Below are positions 11,684 through 19,348 of a stretch of 44,617 bases of DNA, one piece after another (the first letter of the stretch is position 1; each line of letters opens with the position of its first letter). This stretch comes from Phycisphaerales bacterium (GTDB lineage: Bacteria > Planctomycetota > Phycisphaerae > Phycisphaerales > UBA1924). The DNA lies in NCBI GenBank assembly GCA_016793015.1, contig JAEUJD010000177.1, positions 1-44,617 of the forward strand, written 5' to 3'. The translations under genes were made by a program, and so were the position numbers. A model generated the notes under the pieces. The model searched no databases. It worked only from the letters and a program-made list of their open reading frames with translations, and was not told where the DNA came from.

Positions 11684-12073
11684 ATGCCAACCTACGACTA
11701 CAAATGCAACGCCTGTGGCCACGCCTTCGACGAATTCCAGTCGATGTCCGCGCCGCATCTCAAGAAGTGCCCCAAGTGCGGCAAGCTCAAGCTCGAACGC
11801 CTCATCGGCACCGGCGCCGCATTGATGTTCAAAGGCTCGGGCTTCTACATCACCGACTACCGGTCGGATTCGTACAAGAAAGCCGCCGAAGCAGACAAAG
11901 GAGGCGGCAAGCCCGACACCAGCAAGTCGGACACTGGAAAATCCGAATCGGGCAAGTCCGAACCCGCAAAGGCTGAGACGAAGGCGAAGTCCGACGCCCC
12001 CGCAAAGTCCGAATCAAAATCTGAAGCCAAGTCTCAATCGACGTCTAAAGGCAAGAAGTCGAAGGACGCCTGA
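11684..12073 (+). CDS. FmdB-family zinc-ribbon protein
   Basis: The 129-residue protein opens with the FmdB zinc ribbon: MPTYDYKCNACGHAFDEFQ, with Cys8/Cys11 and Cys29/Cys32 as the metal ligands. The strand LIGTGAALMFKGSGFYITDYR follows, typical of the family. From residue 65 on, the protein is a low-complexity Lys/Ser/Glu/Ala tail with repeated K-S-(E/D) units, probably disordered. The molecular role of FmdB-like proteins is not firmly known; a regulatory function has been proposed for the founding member. The ATG at 11684 is fixed by the MPTYDY start. It is 20 bases upstream of acpS. Confidence 0.88.
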   Translation: MPTYDYKCNACGHAFDEFQSMSAPHLKKCPKCGKLKLERLIGTGAALMFKGSGFYITDYRSDSYKKAAEADKGGGKPDTSKSDTGKSESGKSEPAKAETKAKSDAPAKSESKSEAKSQSTSKGKKSKDA

Positions 12074-12093
12074 AGAGCGAGGATCCCCGTCTT

Positions 12094-12483
12094 ATGCCCA
12101 TCGTTGGTCACGGCATCGATCTCGCCAGCGTCGATCGCATTCGCGAGATGATCGCCGATCATGGCGATCGGTTCCTGCATCGTGTCTTTACCTCCGGCGA
12201 GCGCGAGACCGCGGCCAAGCACGCGAACGATTCCAGGAAGGTCGAGCATCTCGCAGGCCGGTTTGCCGCCAAGGAAGCCGCCCTGAAAGCCTTGGGCACC
12301 GGTTGGCGTGATGGCATCGCGTGGACCGATGTCGAGATCCTGAATCAGCCTTCGGGTGCGCCATCACTCAATCTGCACGCCAAAGCGCGAGAGATCGCGG
12401 ATTCACTGAGCGCAAAGGCGTACCACGTCAGCATCAGCCATGCCGCAGGGGTTGCGACCGCGTCGGTCATTCTGGAATCGTGA
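12094..12483 (+). CDS. acpS: holo-[acyl-carrier-protein] synthase
   Basis: AcpS transfers 4'-phosphopantetheine from coenzyme A to apo-ACP, which fatty acid synthesis needs. The 129-residue protein has the two family motifs: GHGIDLASVDRI near the N terminus, whose Asp binds magnesium, and AGRFAAKEAALKALGTG near residues 49-65. The closing HVSISHAAGVATASVIL strand is also present. Length is normal for the group I enzyme. A GAGGA ribosome site lies about 10 bases before the ATG. It converges on the SPOR lipoprotein gene with a 24-base gap. Confidence 0.95.
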   Translation: MPIVGHGIDLASVDRIREMIADHGDRFLHRVFTSGERETAAKHANDSRKVEHLAGRFAAKEAALKALGTGWRDGIAWTDVEILNQPSGAPSLNLHAKAREIADSLSAKAYHVSISHAAGVATASVILES

Positions 12484-12507
12484 GACTCGACGCTCGTGTG
12501 ATGTGGG

Positions 12508-13332
12508 TCACTCGTTGGTCGCGGTCGTGATCTTGGCTTCAGCACCAAGATTCCGCTGGACGTTTTCGGCTGCGCTGCGGTTGGCAAAGCGTCCGACGCG
12601 CACGGCGTAGACCTTGACGCCCTGTTGGTTGGCGGTCTGCACAATGCGAGGCGAGGCCAAACCCGCGGCCTGCGCCCGGGCGCGGTATCGATCGGCCTGT
12701 ACCTGGGCCCGCTGCCAACTGCTGAACGCGCCGAGTTGAACGGTGAACTGTCCGGATCCGGTCGCCTGGGTGCCGCTGACGGCCGCGAGACGATCGGAGA
12801 TGAGCACCTTGAGCGTGCTGTCGCCCTGCACCTGCGTCTGTGCACGTTCGTAGCTGGCCCGCGCCTCGCTGGTGCGGCCCTGCGCTCGCAGCGCATCACC
12901 CGCGTAAAGCGAAGCCCGCGCCGCCTCGTCGCCGGTCAGTTTGTTCGAGGCCTCGGTGAGCAGCGTGGCCGCTTCGGCGTGCCGGTCGGCACCGTACGCG
13001 ATCAGGCCCAACTGGGCCGCGGCCTTGCCGCTGACGGTCTGGTCGCCGCTCTTGAGCAGCGGCGTGAGGATCTTTTCAGCTTCGTCGTTCTTGCCGAGTG
13101 CCGCGGCGGAGAGGCCGGCGATCAGGGCGGCTTGTTCCTTCTGAACGCTCGAACCCGACGTCTGGGCTTCGAGTGCGGCTTTGTACGCGTCGGCGTAGCG
13201 GTGCTGACTGTAAAGCTCCTTGTAGTCGGCCTGTTGGCCTTTTTGCGACGAGGAGCAGGCGACCTGAAAGGTCGCCGAGAGGAGGATCAGAGCCGTCAGG
13301 GTTGCCTTTGCCGCACGCATGCTCGCCGTCAT
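12508..13332 (-). CDS. SPOR-domain lipoprotein with TPR-like helical repeats
   Basis: The 274-residue protein begins with a lipoprotein-type signal peptide (hydrophobic core at 10-22, Cys26 in FQVACSSS; the lipobox is imperfect). Residues about 35-180 are alanine-rich helical repeats with a TPR look (AAQLGLIAYGADRHAEAATLL). A SPOR domain follows at about 190-265 (FTVQLGAFSSWQRAQ ... VKVYAVRVGRFANRSAAENVQ). SPOR domains bind peptidoglycan strands stripped of stem peptides, often at division sites, so an envelope or division role is likely. The ATG at 13332 has AAGGAAA about 9 bases upstream. It is divergent from the ligase gene. Confidence 0.87.
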   Translation of the reverse strand: MTASMRAAKATLTALILLSATFQVACSSSQKGQQADYKELYSQHRYADAYKAALEAQTSGSSVQKEQAALIAGLSAAALGKNDEAEKILTPLLKSGDQTVSGKAAAQLGLIAYGADRHAEAATLLTEASNKLTGDEAARASLYAGDALRAQGRTSEARASYERAQTQVQGDSTLKVLISDRLAAVSGTQATGSGQFTVQLGAFSSWQRAQVQADRYRARAQAAGLASPRIVQTANQQGVKVYAVRVGRFANRSAAENVQRNLGAEAKITTATNE

Positions 13333-13450
13333 GATCGATGGTTTCCTTGCCCGGATTGCCAACAGGTAAGCCCGCGGCAGGGCCGGGGTTCGGTATTATC
13401 GTCGCCCGGGTCCATTCGCAGCCACTTTCCATGTCAACGCGGAGATCGCA

Positions 13451-14926
13451 TTGAGCGTCCACCGACCGATTCTCTGGCAGTTGCTCACCCACCCGAGGTC
13501 GGTTGCCCTGGTGGACGACCGGCGGACGACCCGGAACTACGAGTTACTGGCCGGGATTTTCCATATCGCCCACAAGCTGGACACGGTGAATCACACGCAG
13601 AGGCTGGGGCTGCTGCTGCCGACGGGGGGAACGTTTCCGGCCTCCGCGCTGGCTGGATTGACGCTAGGCCGGACGATCGTGCCCCTGAACTACCTGCTGA
13701 AGAAGGAAGAGCTTCAGTATGTGATCGACGACTGCGGGACGGACACGATCGTGACCGTGAAGCCGATGATCGAGCACCTGGGCTATTCGCCAAAGGTGAA
13801 GAACCTGATTTACCTTGAGGATGTGGATTTCAGCGGCATGCCCGACATCCGCTGGCCGGCCGATCCGGCGGATGACGACTTGGCGGTTTTGCTTTATACC
13901 TCCGGCACGAGCGGCAAGCCCAAGGGCGTGATGCTGACGCACGGGAATCTGACCAGCAACATCCGACAGGTGCGGGACTGGGTGGATTTCTCGCGGGCGG
14001 ATTCAATGCTGGGGGTGCTGCCTCAGTTCCATTCGTTCGGGCTGACGGTGCTGACGCTGCTGCCCTTGAGCGGCGGGATCAAGGTTGTGTACACGGCTCG
14101 GTTCATCCCGGGCAAGATCGTGCGGCTGCTTCGAGAGCATCGGCCGACCGTGCTGGTGGCGATCCCCTCGATGTACAACGCGCTGCTGCACGCCAAGGAC
14201 GCCACGCCGGATGATTTCAAGTCGCTCCGGTACACGGTGAGCGGGGGCGAGCCGCTGCCGGGGGCGGTGCGCGACCGGTTCCGGGAACGGTTCGGGGTGA
14301 CGATCAACGAGGGGTACGGATTGACCGAGACTTCGCCGGTGACAAACTGGTGCAGGCCTCACGAGTTCCGGCCGGGGTCGGTGGGGAGGCCGATCCCGTT
14401 GATTGATCAGAGGATTGTGGATGCATCGACGGGACGGATGTTGCCTCCGAATACGGACGGCGAGGTGTGGATGAAAGGCCCGAACGTGATGCAGGGCTAT
14501 TACAACCTTCCAAAGGAAACGGCGAGGGCGTTCAGCGAGACGGGGTATTTTCGCACGGGTGACATCGGGCGGTTTGATGATGATGGGCATCTGCACATCA
14601 CGGGGCGGCTGAAAGAGATGCTGATCATCGGGGGCGAGAATGTTTTTCCGCGTGAGATCGAGGAAGTGCTGGAGCGCCATCCGGCTGTGAGCGCGTCGGG
14701 CGTTGTCGGGATCAGCGACAACATGCGGGGCGAATTACCGATGGCGTTTGTCGAGATTAAGGAGGGCGCGGCGTTTGATGAGAAGGAGCTGATCGGCTGG
14801 TGCCGGCAGCACCTGGCCGGGTACAAGGTTCCGGATGAGGTGCGCAGGCTGGATGCGCTGCCCAGGAACGCGACGGGCAAGGTGATGAGGCGGGAGTTGA
14901 AGGCGCTTGCGTCGGCACCGGCGTGA
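13451..14926 (+). CDS. AMP-dependent acyl-CoA/acyl-ACP synthetase family ligase
   Basis: A complete 491-residue adenylate-forming ligase. The P-loop is LLYTSGTSGKPKGVMLTHGN near residues 146-165. The A5 motif is NEGYGLTETSP near 287-297, the A7/A8 region is YFRTGDIGRFDDDG ... GRLKEMLIIGGENVFP, and the C-terminal lysine motif is PRNATGKVMRREL. Such enzymes activate fatty or other carboxylic acids as acyl-AMP and pass them to CoA, ACP or another thiol. Chain length and acceptor cannot be read from sequence; proximity to acpS is suggestive only. The start is a TTG at 13451, the only start giving a normal N terminus (MSVHRPILWQLL). Confidence 0.9.
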   Translation: MSVHRPILWQLLTHPRSVALVDDRRTTRNYELLAGIFHIAHKLDTVNHTQRLGLLLPTGGTFPASALAGLTLGRTIVPLNYLLKKEELQYVIDDCGTDTIVTVKPMIEHLGYSPKVKNLIYLEDVDFSGMPDIRWPADPADDDLAVLLYTSGTSGKPKGVMLTHGNLTSNIRQVRDWVDFSRADSMLGVLPQFHSFGLTVLTLLPLSGGIKVVYTARFIPGKIVRLLREHRPTVLVAIPSMYNALLHAKDATPDDFKSLRYTVSGGEPLPGAVRDRFRERFGVTINEGYGLTETSPVTNWCRPHEFRPGSVGRPIPLIDQRIVDASTGRMLPPNTDGEVWMKGPNVMQGYYNLPKETARAFSETGYFRTGDIGRFDDDGHLHITGRLKEMLIIGGENVFPREIEEVLERHPAVSASGVVGISDNMRGELPMAFVEIKEGAAFDEKELIGWCRQHLAGYKVPDEVRRLDALPRNATGKVMRRELKALASAPA

Positions 14927-14953
14927 GTCGATTCGCCCGCTCGGTGCAGCGCC

Positions 14954-14965
14954 GAAAACGTTTTC
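14954..14965. promoter_or_regulatory. perfect palindrome GAAAACGTTTTC
   Basis: A 12-bp perfect palindrome with the central AACGTT typical of LacI/GalR-family operators. It lies 27 bases after the ligase stop and 172 before the dockerin gene ATG. T-rich DNA follows, so it could instead be a weak termination signal. No regulator gene is nearby. Confidence 0.25.
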
Positions 14966-15137
14966 AGTTTTTCCTTTTGATGGGTAGCCTCGCGGACGCC
15001 GGGCATCGCACTGGCGTGTAAGCCGTTCATCAAGTTTGCCCGACCGGGTTGGTTTGTGAGACCTCCGACGAAGCAAGATCACAGCGATCCTGCGCGGGGA
15101 TGGCGCGGCCATTGTCTGTACACAAAGGAAACTGATC

Positions 15138-17246
15138 ATGCTTCGCATCTCTGCAATCTCGGCCTTGGTGATCTTCGCGGGGACTGCTTCGGCGCAGTCG
15201 GTCAATGTCGATCTGAACTACACGGGCAAATCGGCTCCGTCGGCTTCATACGCGGGCGCAGCGGGCCAGCCGGGGACGTGGAACGCCGTGATCGCGACGA
15301 GTGGCGCGGGCGCAACGATCAATGTAGCGGGGTTGAACGGTGGATCCTCGGGCCTGACGTTGACGGCCAAATCGAGCAACGGAAACTCGAACGGCGACCT
15401 GGGCACGGGCGACTTCGGGTCGCTGATGGACGACTACGCAATGGGGTTTGATACCAACGGGAGCGTCAGCGTTGAAGTCAACGGGCTTGATGAGGGTACG
15501 TACCGGGCGTTTGTCTACTCGGCGCTCAAAGAATCGGACCAGTCGTATGTCGATGGATTTGGCTTCACGAACTTCCACACCAGCTACATCTATGGCGATG
15601 TTGGCGGCGTGAGCTTTGGCAGCGGCAGCACGAGCGGGCCGACGGTTGCGAACACGTTCCAGTATGGCAAAACGCACGTGGTGTTCAACTTCAAGGTTGG
15701 ACCGGGCGCGCCGAAGCTGAAGATCACGTCGGAGTGCGACTTTGTGAGCCTCGCGAAGTGCGCGTTCAACGGGCTTCAGCTCGTCAAGATCACCGGGAAC
15801 CGCCTCTACGTGAACGACAACGCGGCGGGCCTGAACAACGGCATGTCGTGGGCGAACGCGTTCAACAGCATCCAGGATGCACTGGCCGTGGCGAAGGCAT
15901 CGGCTGGGCAGATCACCGAGATCTGGGTGGCGGGCGGAACGTACAAGCCGGGGACGCTTCGGATCAGCAATTTCAAGCTGGTGGAGGGCGTCAAGATGTT
16001 TGGCGGCTTCGTGGGCAACGAGACGCTGCTGACCCAGCGTGTCCTGAGCGTCGCCAATCAGAGTTACCTGAGCGGAGAGATCGGTACCGGACTGGCGACC
16101 GACAACTGCTACCACGTCGTTGATGGCTCGAACGTTTCGTACCAGACCGAACTCGACGGCTTCACGATCGCGAGCGGCTACGCGAACGGGCTCGCCCCGA
16201 ACGAGATCGGTGGCGGCATCTACATCGCGGATGGTTCGCCGACCGTGCGCAACTGCACGATTTTCGGAAACACGGCTTTGCACGGCGGCGGCGGCGTGGC
16301 GATCGACGGACCGGCCGCGCTGTTCGGGCCGACGTTTGATCACTGCCTTTTCTCTCAAAACCACGCCGATGAGGGCGGTGCGCTGCAGTACTTTGGCGGC
16401 CCGGGTGGATTCCTGCAGGCCACGCTCTCGATCAGCGGTTGCCAGTTCGTCGACAATGACGCGGTCAGTCACGGCGGCGCGATCCGGTCCTACGGCGACA
16501 CCTATCTGACCAACACCGTCATCTGGGGCAACTCCGCTCCGCAGGGTGGCGGCGCGGTTTACATCGCCGGAACCAACGTCGATCTGTTCGTAAAGAACTG
16601 CACCATCATCGCCAACCTCAGCACGGGCGGCACGGGCGGCCTGCGGGCGCTGAGCGGTGCGAACATCGACATGCGGAATTCCATCGCGTACGGCAACACC
16701 GGTCCGGGCCTGATGCTGCCGATCGCGAAGCAGATCAACTCATCGGGTGGCACGCAGACCGTCGCCTACTCGTGCGTTACTCCGGACTTCGGGAACACCG
16801 TCATCAGCGGCACGGGCAACATCGGTTCCAACCCGTCGTTTGTGAGCATCAGCGGGCCAGACGGCATCTCCGGCAACTTCGATGACAATTTCCACCTGAC
16901 CGCCGGATCGCCCTGCGTGGATACGGGCAGCAACCAGGAGGCGATCGGACTGACGGTCGATTTCGACGGCAACACCCGCATCATCGACGGTGACAACAGT
17001 GGCAACGCCCGCATCGACATGGGCGCGTTCGAGTTGCAGCACGGCCCCTGCCCGTGCGACCTCAACGGAGACGGCTTCGTCGATGATGCTGACTTCCCGA
17101 TCTTTGTCTCGGCGTACAACAAGCTCGACTGTGCTGATCCCACCATGCCCGCGGGCTGCCCGGCGGACTTTGATGGGAACGCAATGGTCGATGACGCCGA
17201 CTTCGTGGTCTTCGTCGCGGCGTACAACGAATTGGTTTGCCCCTGA
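15138..17246 (+). CDS. secreted beta-helix protein with C-terminal GC-type dockerin
   Basis: A 702-residue exported protein. A signal peptide covers residues 1-20 (MLRISAISALVIFAGTASAQ). Residues about 21-195 form a beta-rich domain of unknown family. From about 197 the sequence has the NRLYVNDNAAGLNNGMSWANAF opening of planctomycete parallel beta-helix proteins and runs of right-handed beta-helix repeats to about 630 (GGGIYIADGSPTVRNCTIFGN and similar). The end (about 635-702) has two EF-hand-like calcium loops, DLNGDGFVDDADF and DFDGNAMVDDADF, flanked by CPC and CP pairs, the hallmark of the GC-type dockerin. Partners of this dockerin are unknown. An AAAGGAAA ribosome site precedes the ATG, and a strong terminator follows at 17267. 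Confidence 0.88.
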   Translation: MLRISAISALVIFAGTASAQSVNVDLNYTGKSAPSASYAGAAGQPGTWNAVIATSGAGATINVAGLNGGSSGLTLTAKSSNGNSNGDLGTGDFGSLMDDYAMGFDTNGSVSVEVNGLDEGTYRAFVYSALKESDQSYVDGFGFTNFHTSYIYGDVGGVSFGSGSTSGPTVANTFQYGKTHVVFNFKVGPGAPKLKITSECDFVSLAKCAFNGLQLVKITGNRLYVNDNAAGLNNGMSWANAFNSIQDALAVAKASAGQITEIWVAGGTYKPGTLRISNFKLVEGVKMFGGFVGNETLLTQRVLSVANQSYLSGEIGTGLATDNCYHVVDGSNVSYQTELDGFTIASGYANGLAPNEIGGGIYIADGSPTVRNCTIFGNTALHGGGGVAIDGPAALFGPTFDHCLFSQNHADEGGALQYFGGPGGFLQATLSISGCQFVDNDAVSHGGAIRSYGDTYLTNTVIWGNSAPQGGGAVYIAGTNVDLFVKNCTIIANLSTGGTGGLRALSGANIDMRNSIAYGNTGPGLMLPIAKQINSSGGTQTVAYSCVTPDFGNTVISGTGNIGSNPSFVSISGPDGISGNFDDNFHLTAGSPCVDTGSNQEAIGLTVDFDGNTRIIDGDNSGNARIDMGAFELQHGPCPCDLNGDGFVDDADFPIFVSAYNKLDCADPTMPAGCPADFDGNAMVDDADFVVFVAAYNELVCP

Positions 17247-17266
17247 GTTGAACGAGAGAGTTCATG

Positions 17267-17301
17267 CAAGCCCGGCCGCGAGAGCGGTCGGGCTTGTTTT
17301 T
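17267..17301 (+). terminator. rho-independent terminator with GAGA tetraloop
   Basis: A 13-bp stem with one G-T wobble (CAAGCCCGGCCGC / GCGGTCGGGCTTG), a GAGA loop at 17280-17283 and a TTTTT run at 17297-17301. It ends the dockerin protein transcript and has the same core as the hairpin at 9478-9507. Confidence 0.9.
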
Positions 17302-17348
17302 GAATGCGGAATGCGGAATAGACGCATCTCAATCGCAACGCGCGAGTT

Positions 17349-18146
17349 TCATGAACTGGGTGGCGAGAAGGCTGCGTTGGCGAGTGATGGGAGGATGTCG
17401 CCGGAGCTGCCTTGGATGCAGATGTCGACGATGCGGGAGGCTGCCGTTGGTTCGGCGTTGATTTCGATGGTGAAGGCGTTGTTCTGGCGGGCGGCGTGGA
17501 GGAAGCCGGCGGCGGGGTAGACCACCGCGCTCGTGCCGATTGAGAGGAAGAGATCGCAGGATTGCACGGCGGCTGCCGCGGCCTCGAGGGCCTGGGGAGG
17601 GAGCATTTCGCCGAACCAAACGACGTGCGGGCGCAGGAGTGCGCCTTTGGCGAACGGCGAGGGTGGCGGGAACGTCGCGAACGGCTCCGGCGGTAGATCT
17701 ATCACGCGGTGCGTGGAGGTGCAGCGCCACTGGATGATGTTGCCGTGGAGTTCGACGACGTTGGTGCTGCCGGCGCGGTGGTGGAGGCGATCGACGTTTT
17801 GGGTGAGGAGGGTGAATGAGCCGCCGGAGGCGGTGACGGAGCGCTCGATTGCGGCGAGCGCAAGGTGGCCCGGGTTAGGTTCGGCGGCGAGGCAACCGAG
17901 GCGGCGCCAGTCGTACCAGCGGGAGACTTTCTCGGGGTCGGCCTCGAAGGCTTCGGGAGTCGCGAGAGTTTGCGGATCGAACTCGGCCCAAAGGGCCTGC
18001 ATGTCTCTGGGGAGTTCGGCCGCGCTGGCGGCGGTGCTGCCGCGGAATGTGCGCAGGCCGGATTCTGCGGAAATCCCGGCGCCGGTGATGGCAACGACGG
18101 AGCGGGCTTGGCGGAGGCGAGATGCGGCGAGAGAGAGATCGTTCAC
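17349..18146 (-). CDS. Sir2/CobB-type NAD-dependent protein deacylase lacking most zinc cysteines
   Basis: The 265-residue sirtuin has the NAD-binding GAGISAESGLRTFRG near residues 22-36, TQNVDRLHHRAGS near 115-127, catalytic His134 in VELHGN, and the closing LRPHVVWFGE and GTSAVVYPAAGF strands. Tyr78 and Arg81 in RWYDWRR match the Y-x-x-R that lets CobB/SIRT5-class enzymes accept succinyl- or malonyl-lysine. The zinc module is degenerate: only Cys142 remains and the second Cys pair is replaced by a Pro/Phe-rich loop (about 151-168). The GTG at 18146 is chosen because the upstream open frame is made of intergenic repeat DNA. Confidence 0.88.
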   Translation of the reverse strand: MNDLSLAASRLRQARSVVAITGAGISAESGLRTFRGSTAASAAELPRDMQALWAEFDPQTLATPEAFEADPEKVSRWYDWRRLGCLAAEPNPGHLALAAIERSVTASGGSFTLLTQNVDRLHHRAGSTNVVELHGNIIQWRCTSTHRVIDLPPEPFATFPPPSPFAKGALLRPHVVWFGEMLPPQALEAAAAAVQSCDLFLSIGTSAVVYPAAGFLHAARQNNAFTIEINAEPTAASRIVDICIQGSSGDILPSLANAAFSPPSS

Positions 18147-18170
18147 GGCGGGATCATAAAGGCTGGTGAA

Positions 18171-18215
18171 CACGGAGTGCCACGGAGCACCACGGAAGAA
18201 GACACGGAGAAAGGC
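18171..18215 (+). repeat. dispersed intergenic repeat, CACGGAG type (copy B)
   Basis: Three CACGGAG units and one CACGGAA unit within 39 bases, followed by AAAGGC. The stretch 18181-18215 matches 11607-11641 in inverted orientation at about 31 of 35 positions. It sits in the divergent gap between the sirtuin and the methyltransferase. Confidence 0.75.
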
Positions 18216-18244
18216 GAGGAGGGGATGAAAGAGAAGAAGGGATC

Positions 18245-18280
18245 GAGGCAGGAGGCATCGAGGCATCAAGTTGGAGGCAT
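18245..18280 (+). repeat. GAGGCATC-type degenerate tandem repeat
   Basis: Four variants of GAGGCA(T/G) in 36 bases (GAGGCAGGAGGCATCGAGGC and on). It resembles the GGCATC units of the cassette repeat at 7326-7354. Together with copy B it makes up most of the 167-base gap between genes. Confidence 0.6.
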
Positions 18281-18313
18281 GAAGGGGGGCGCATCAGTTC
18301 GTATGCTGCGGGT

Positions 18314-18919
18314 ATGACGACTCGGGTGTTGACGAATCTGGATGCGATGCTTGCCAAGCGGCCGGTGGTGGTTGAGCTTGGCTGTGGGCCGAAGAAGAAG
18401 GCGGGGAGCATCGGGGTTGATGCGATTGAACTGCCGGGTGTGGATGTTGTCACAAATCTGAATGAGGGGCTGGCGTTTTTGCCCGATGCGTCGGTGGACA
18501 GGATCGAATCGGTGCACACGTTTGAGCATCTGTCGGACATCGAGACTGTGATCCGCGAAGTTGTGCGTGTGCTGCGGCCGGATGGGGAATGCCATATCAC
18601 GGTGCCGCATTTTTCGAATCCGTACTACTACTCGGATTACACGCACACGACGCCGTGGGGGCTGTACTCGATGGGGTATTTCTGCAAGGAAGGGTGGCCG
18701 TACCGGCGGAAGGTGCCGTCGTTTTACAACGATGTGCAGGTGCGGATGATCTCGCAGAAGGTGCGGTTCACCTCGGATTTCGTTGTGATCAAGCAAATCC
18801 GGAAGTTGATCGAAGTGATCGTCAATTCGTCGCGATTGATGCAGGAATTGTGGGAGGGCGGGTGGTGCTGGCAGTTGCCGGCGAGTGAATTGCGGATTGT
18901 GTTTGGGAAGCGGAAGTAG
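18314..18919 (+). CDS. class I SAM-dependent methyltransferase
   Basis: The 201-residue protein has the Rossmann motif I VVELGCGPKKKAGSIGVD at about 18-35, an acidic residue ending strand 2, and motif IV/post-I features FEHLSDIETVIREVVRVLRPDGE near 75-97, all standard for class I methyltransferases. An aromatic-rich stretch (FSNPYYYSDYTHTTPWGLYSM, split by prolines) may form the substrate pocket. The substrate is unknown; similar proteins act in cell-surface sugar or lipid pathways. It begins in the repeat-rich gap at 18147-18313 and converges on the DUF3052 gene 3 bases after its stop. Confidence 0.82.
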   Translation: MTTRVLTNLDAMLAKRPVVVELGCGPKKKAGSIGVDAIELPGVDVVTNLNEGLAFLPDASVDRIESVHTFEHLSDIETVIREVVRVLRPDGECHITVPHFSNPYYYSDYTHTTPWGLYSMGYFCKEGWPYRRKVPSFYNDVQVRMISQKVRFTSDFVVIKQIRKLIEVIVNSSRLMQELWEGGWCWQLPASELRIVFGKRK

Positions 18920-18922
18920 CGT

Positions 18923-19339
18923 TTATTTCGGGCGGTGTTTCAGTCGGATCACGAGCCGCAGGCCCGACCAGGTGTCGTCGATCGCGCAGACTTTGTTGTC
19001 AACGAGAACGGTTGCGAGGGCGAGGTCGCGGATGATGCTTTCGGTGACGTCGGTCTTGATGCCGCTGGCTTTCTTTGGCCAGGAGATCCAGAGGCCGGCG
19101 GCGGGTTTCATGCGCTTGCGGGCGGCGGCGAGGCGGGTGGCGAGTTCTTTCTGAGACTTGACGAAGACGATAAGGACGTCGAGGGGGGACTTGCCGCGGG
19201 AGATTTCGGTGAAGGTCACGTCGTCGAGGAGCGGCGCGAGGGATTTGATGAGTGTGTCAGGTTCGGACCAGAGGCCGACAGCGTGGCCCGGCTTGATGCC
19301 GAGCTTTTGCGCGAGCGGAGTGCCCGAGTAGCCTGCCAT
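18923..19339 (-). CDS. DUF3052 family protein
   Basis: The 138-residue protein starts MAGYSGTPLAQKLGIKPGH, the DUF3052 signature, and continues with VDVLIVFV-type strands and RLAAARKRMKPAAGLWISWPKKASG near 68-92. No catalytic motif or membrane segment is visible; it is probably cytosolic. The function of the family is unknown. It lies 9 bases downstream of nothing on its strand except the PrpD gene stop side, so the two (PrpD at 19349-21052, then this gene) are spaced tightly enough to be one transcript. Confidence 0.85.
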   Translation of the reverse strand: MAGYSGTPLAQKLGIKPGHAVGLWSEPDTLIKSLAPLLDDVTFTEISRGKSPLDVLIVFVKSQKELATRLAAARKRMKPAAGLWISWPKKASGIKTDVTESIIRDLALATVLVDNKVCAIDDTWSGLRLVIRLKHRPK

Positions 19340-19348
19340 ACGGCCAGT

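Noticed and set aside
15246..16472. Minus-strand 408-codon frame across the dockerin protein gene
   Set aside because: The plus-strand reading has a signal peptide, beta-helix repeats and a dockerin; the antisense frame has none.
18147..18269. N-terminal extension of the sirtuin reading frame to 18269
   Set aside because: The extra 41 codons translate the CACGGAG/GAGGCATC intergenic repeats; the GTG at 18146 gives a normal sirtuin start.
18171..18280. CRISPR-like interpretation of the CACGGAG and GAGGCATC repeats
   Set aside because: Units are 7-12 bases, irregularly spaced, without unique spacers or cas genes.
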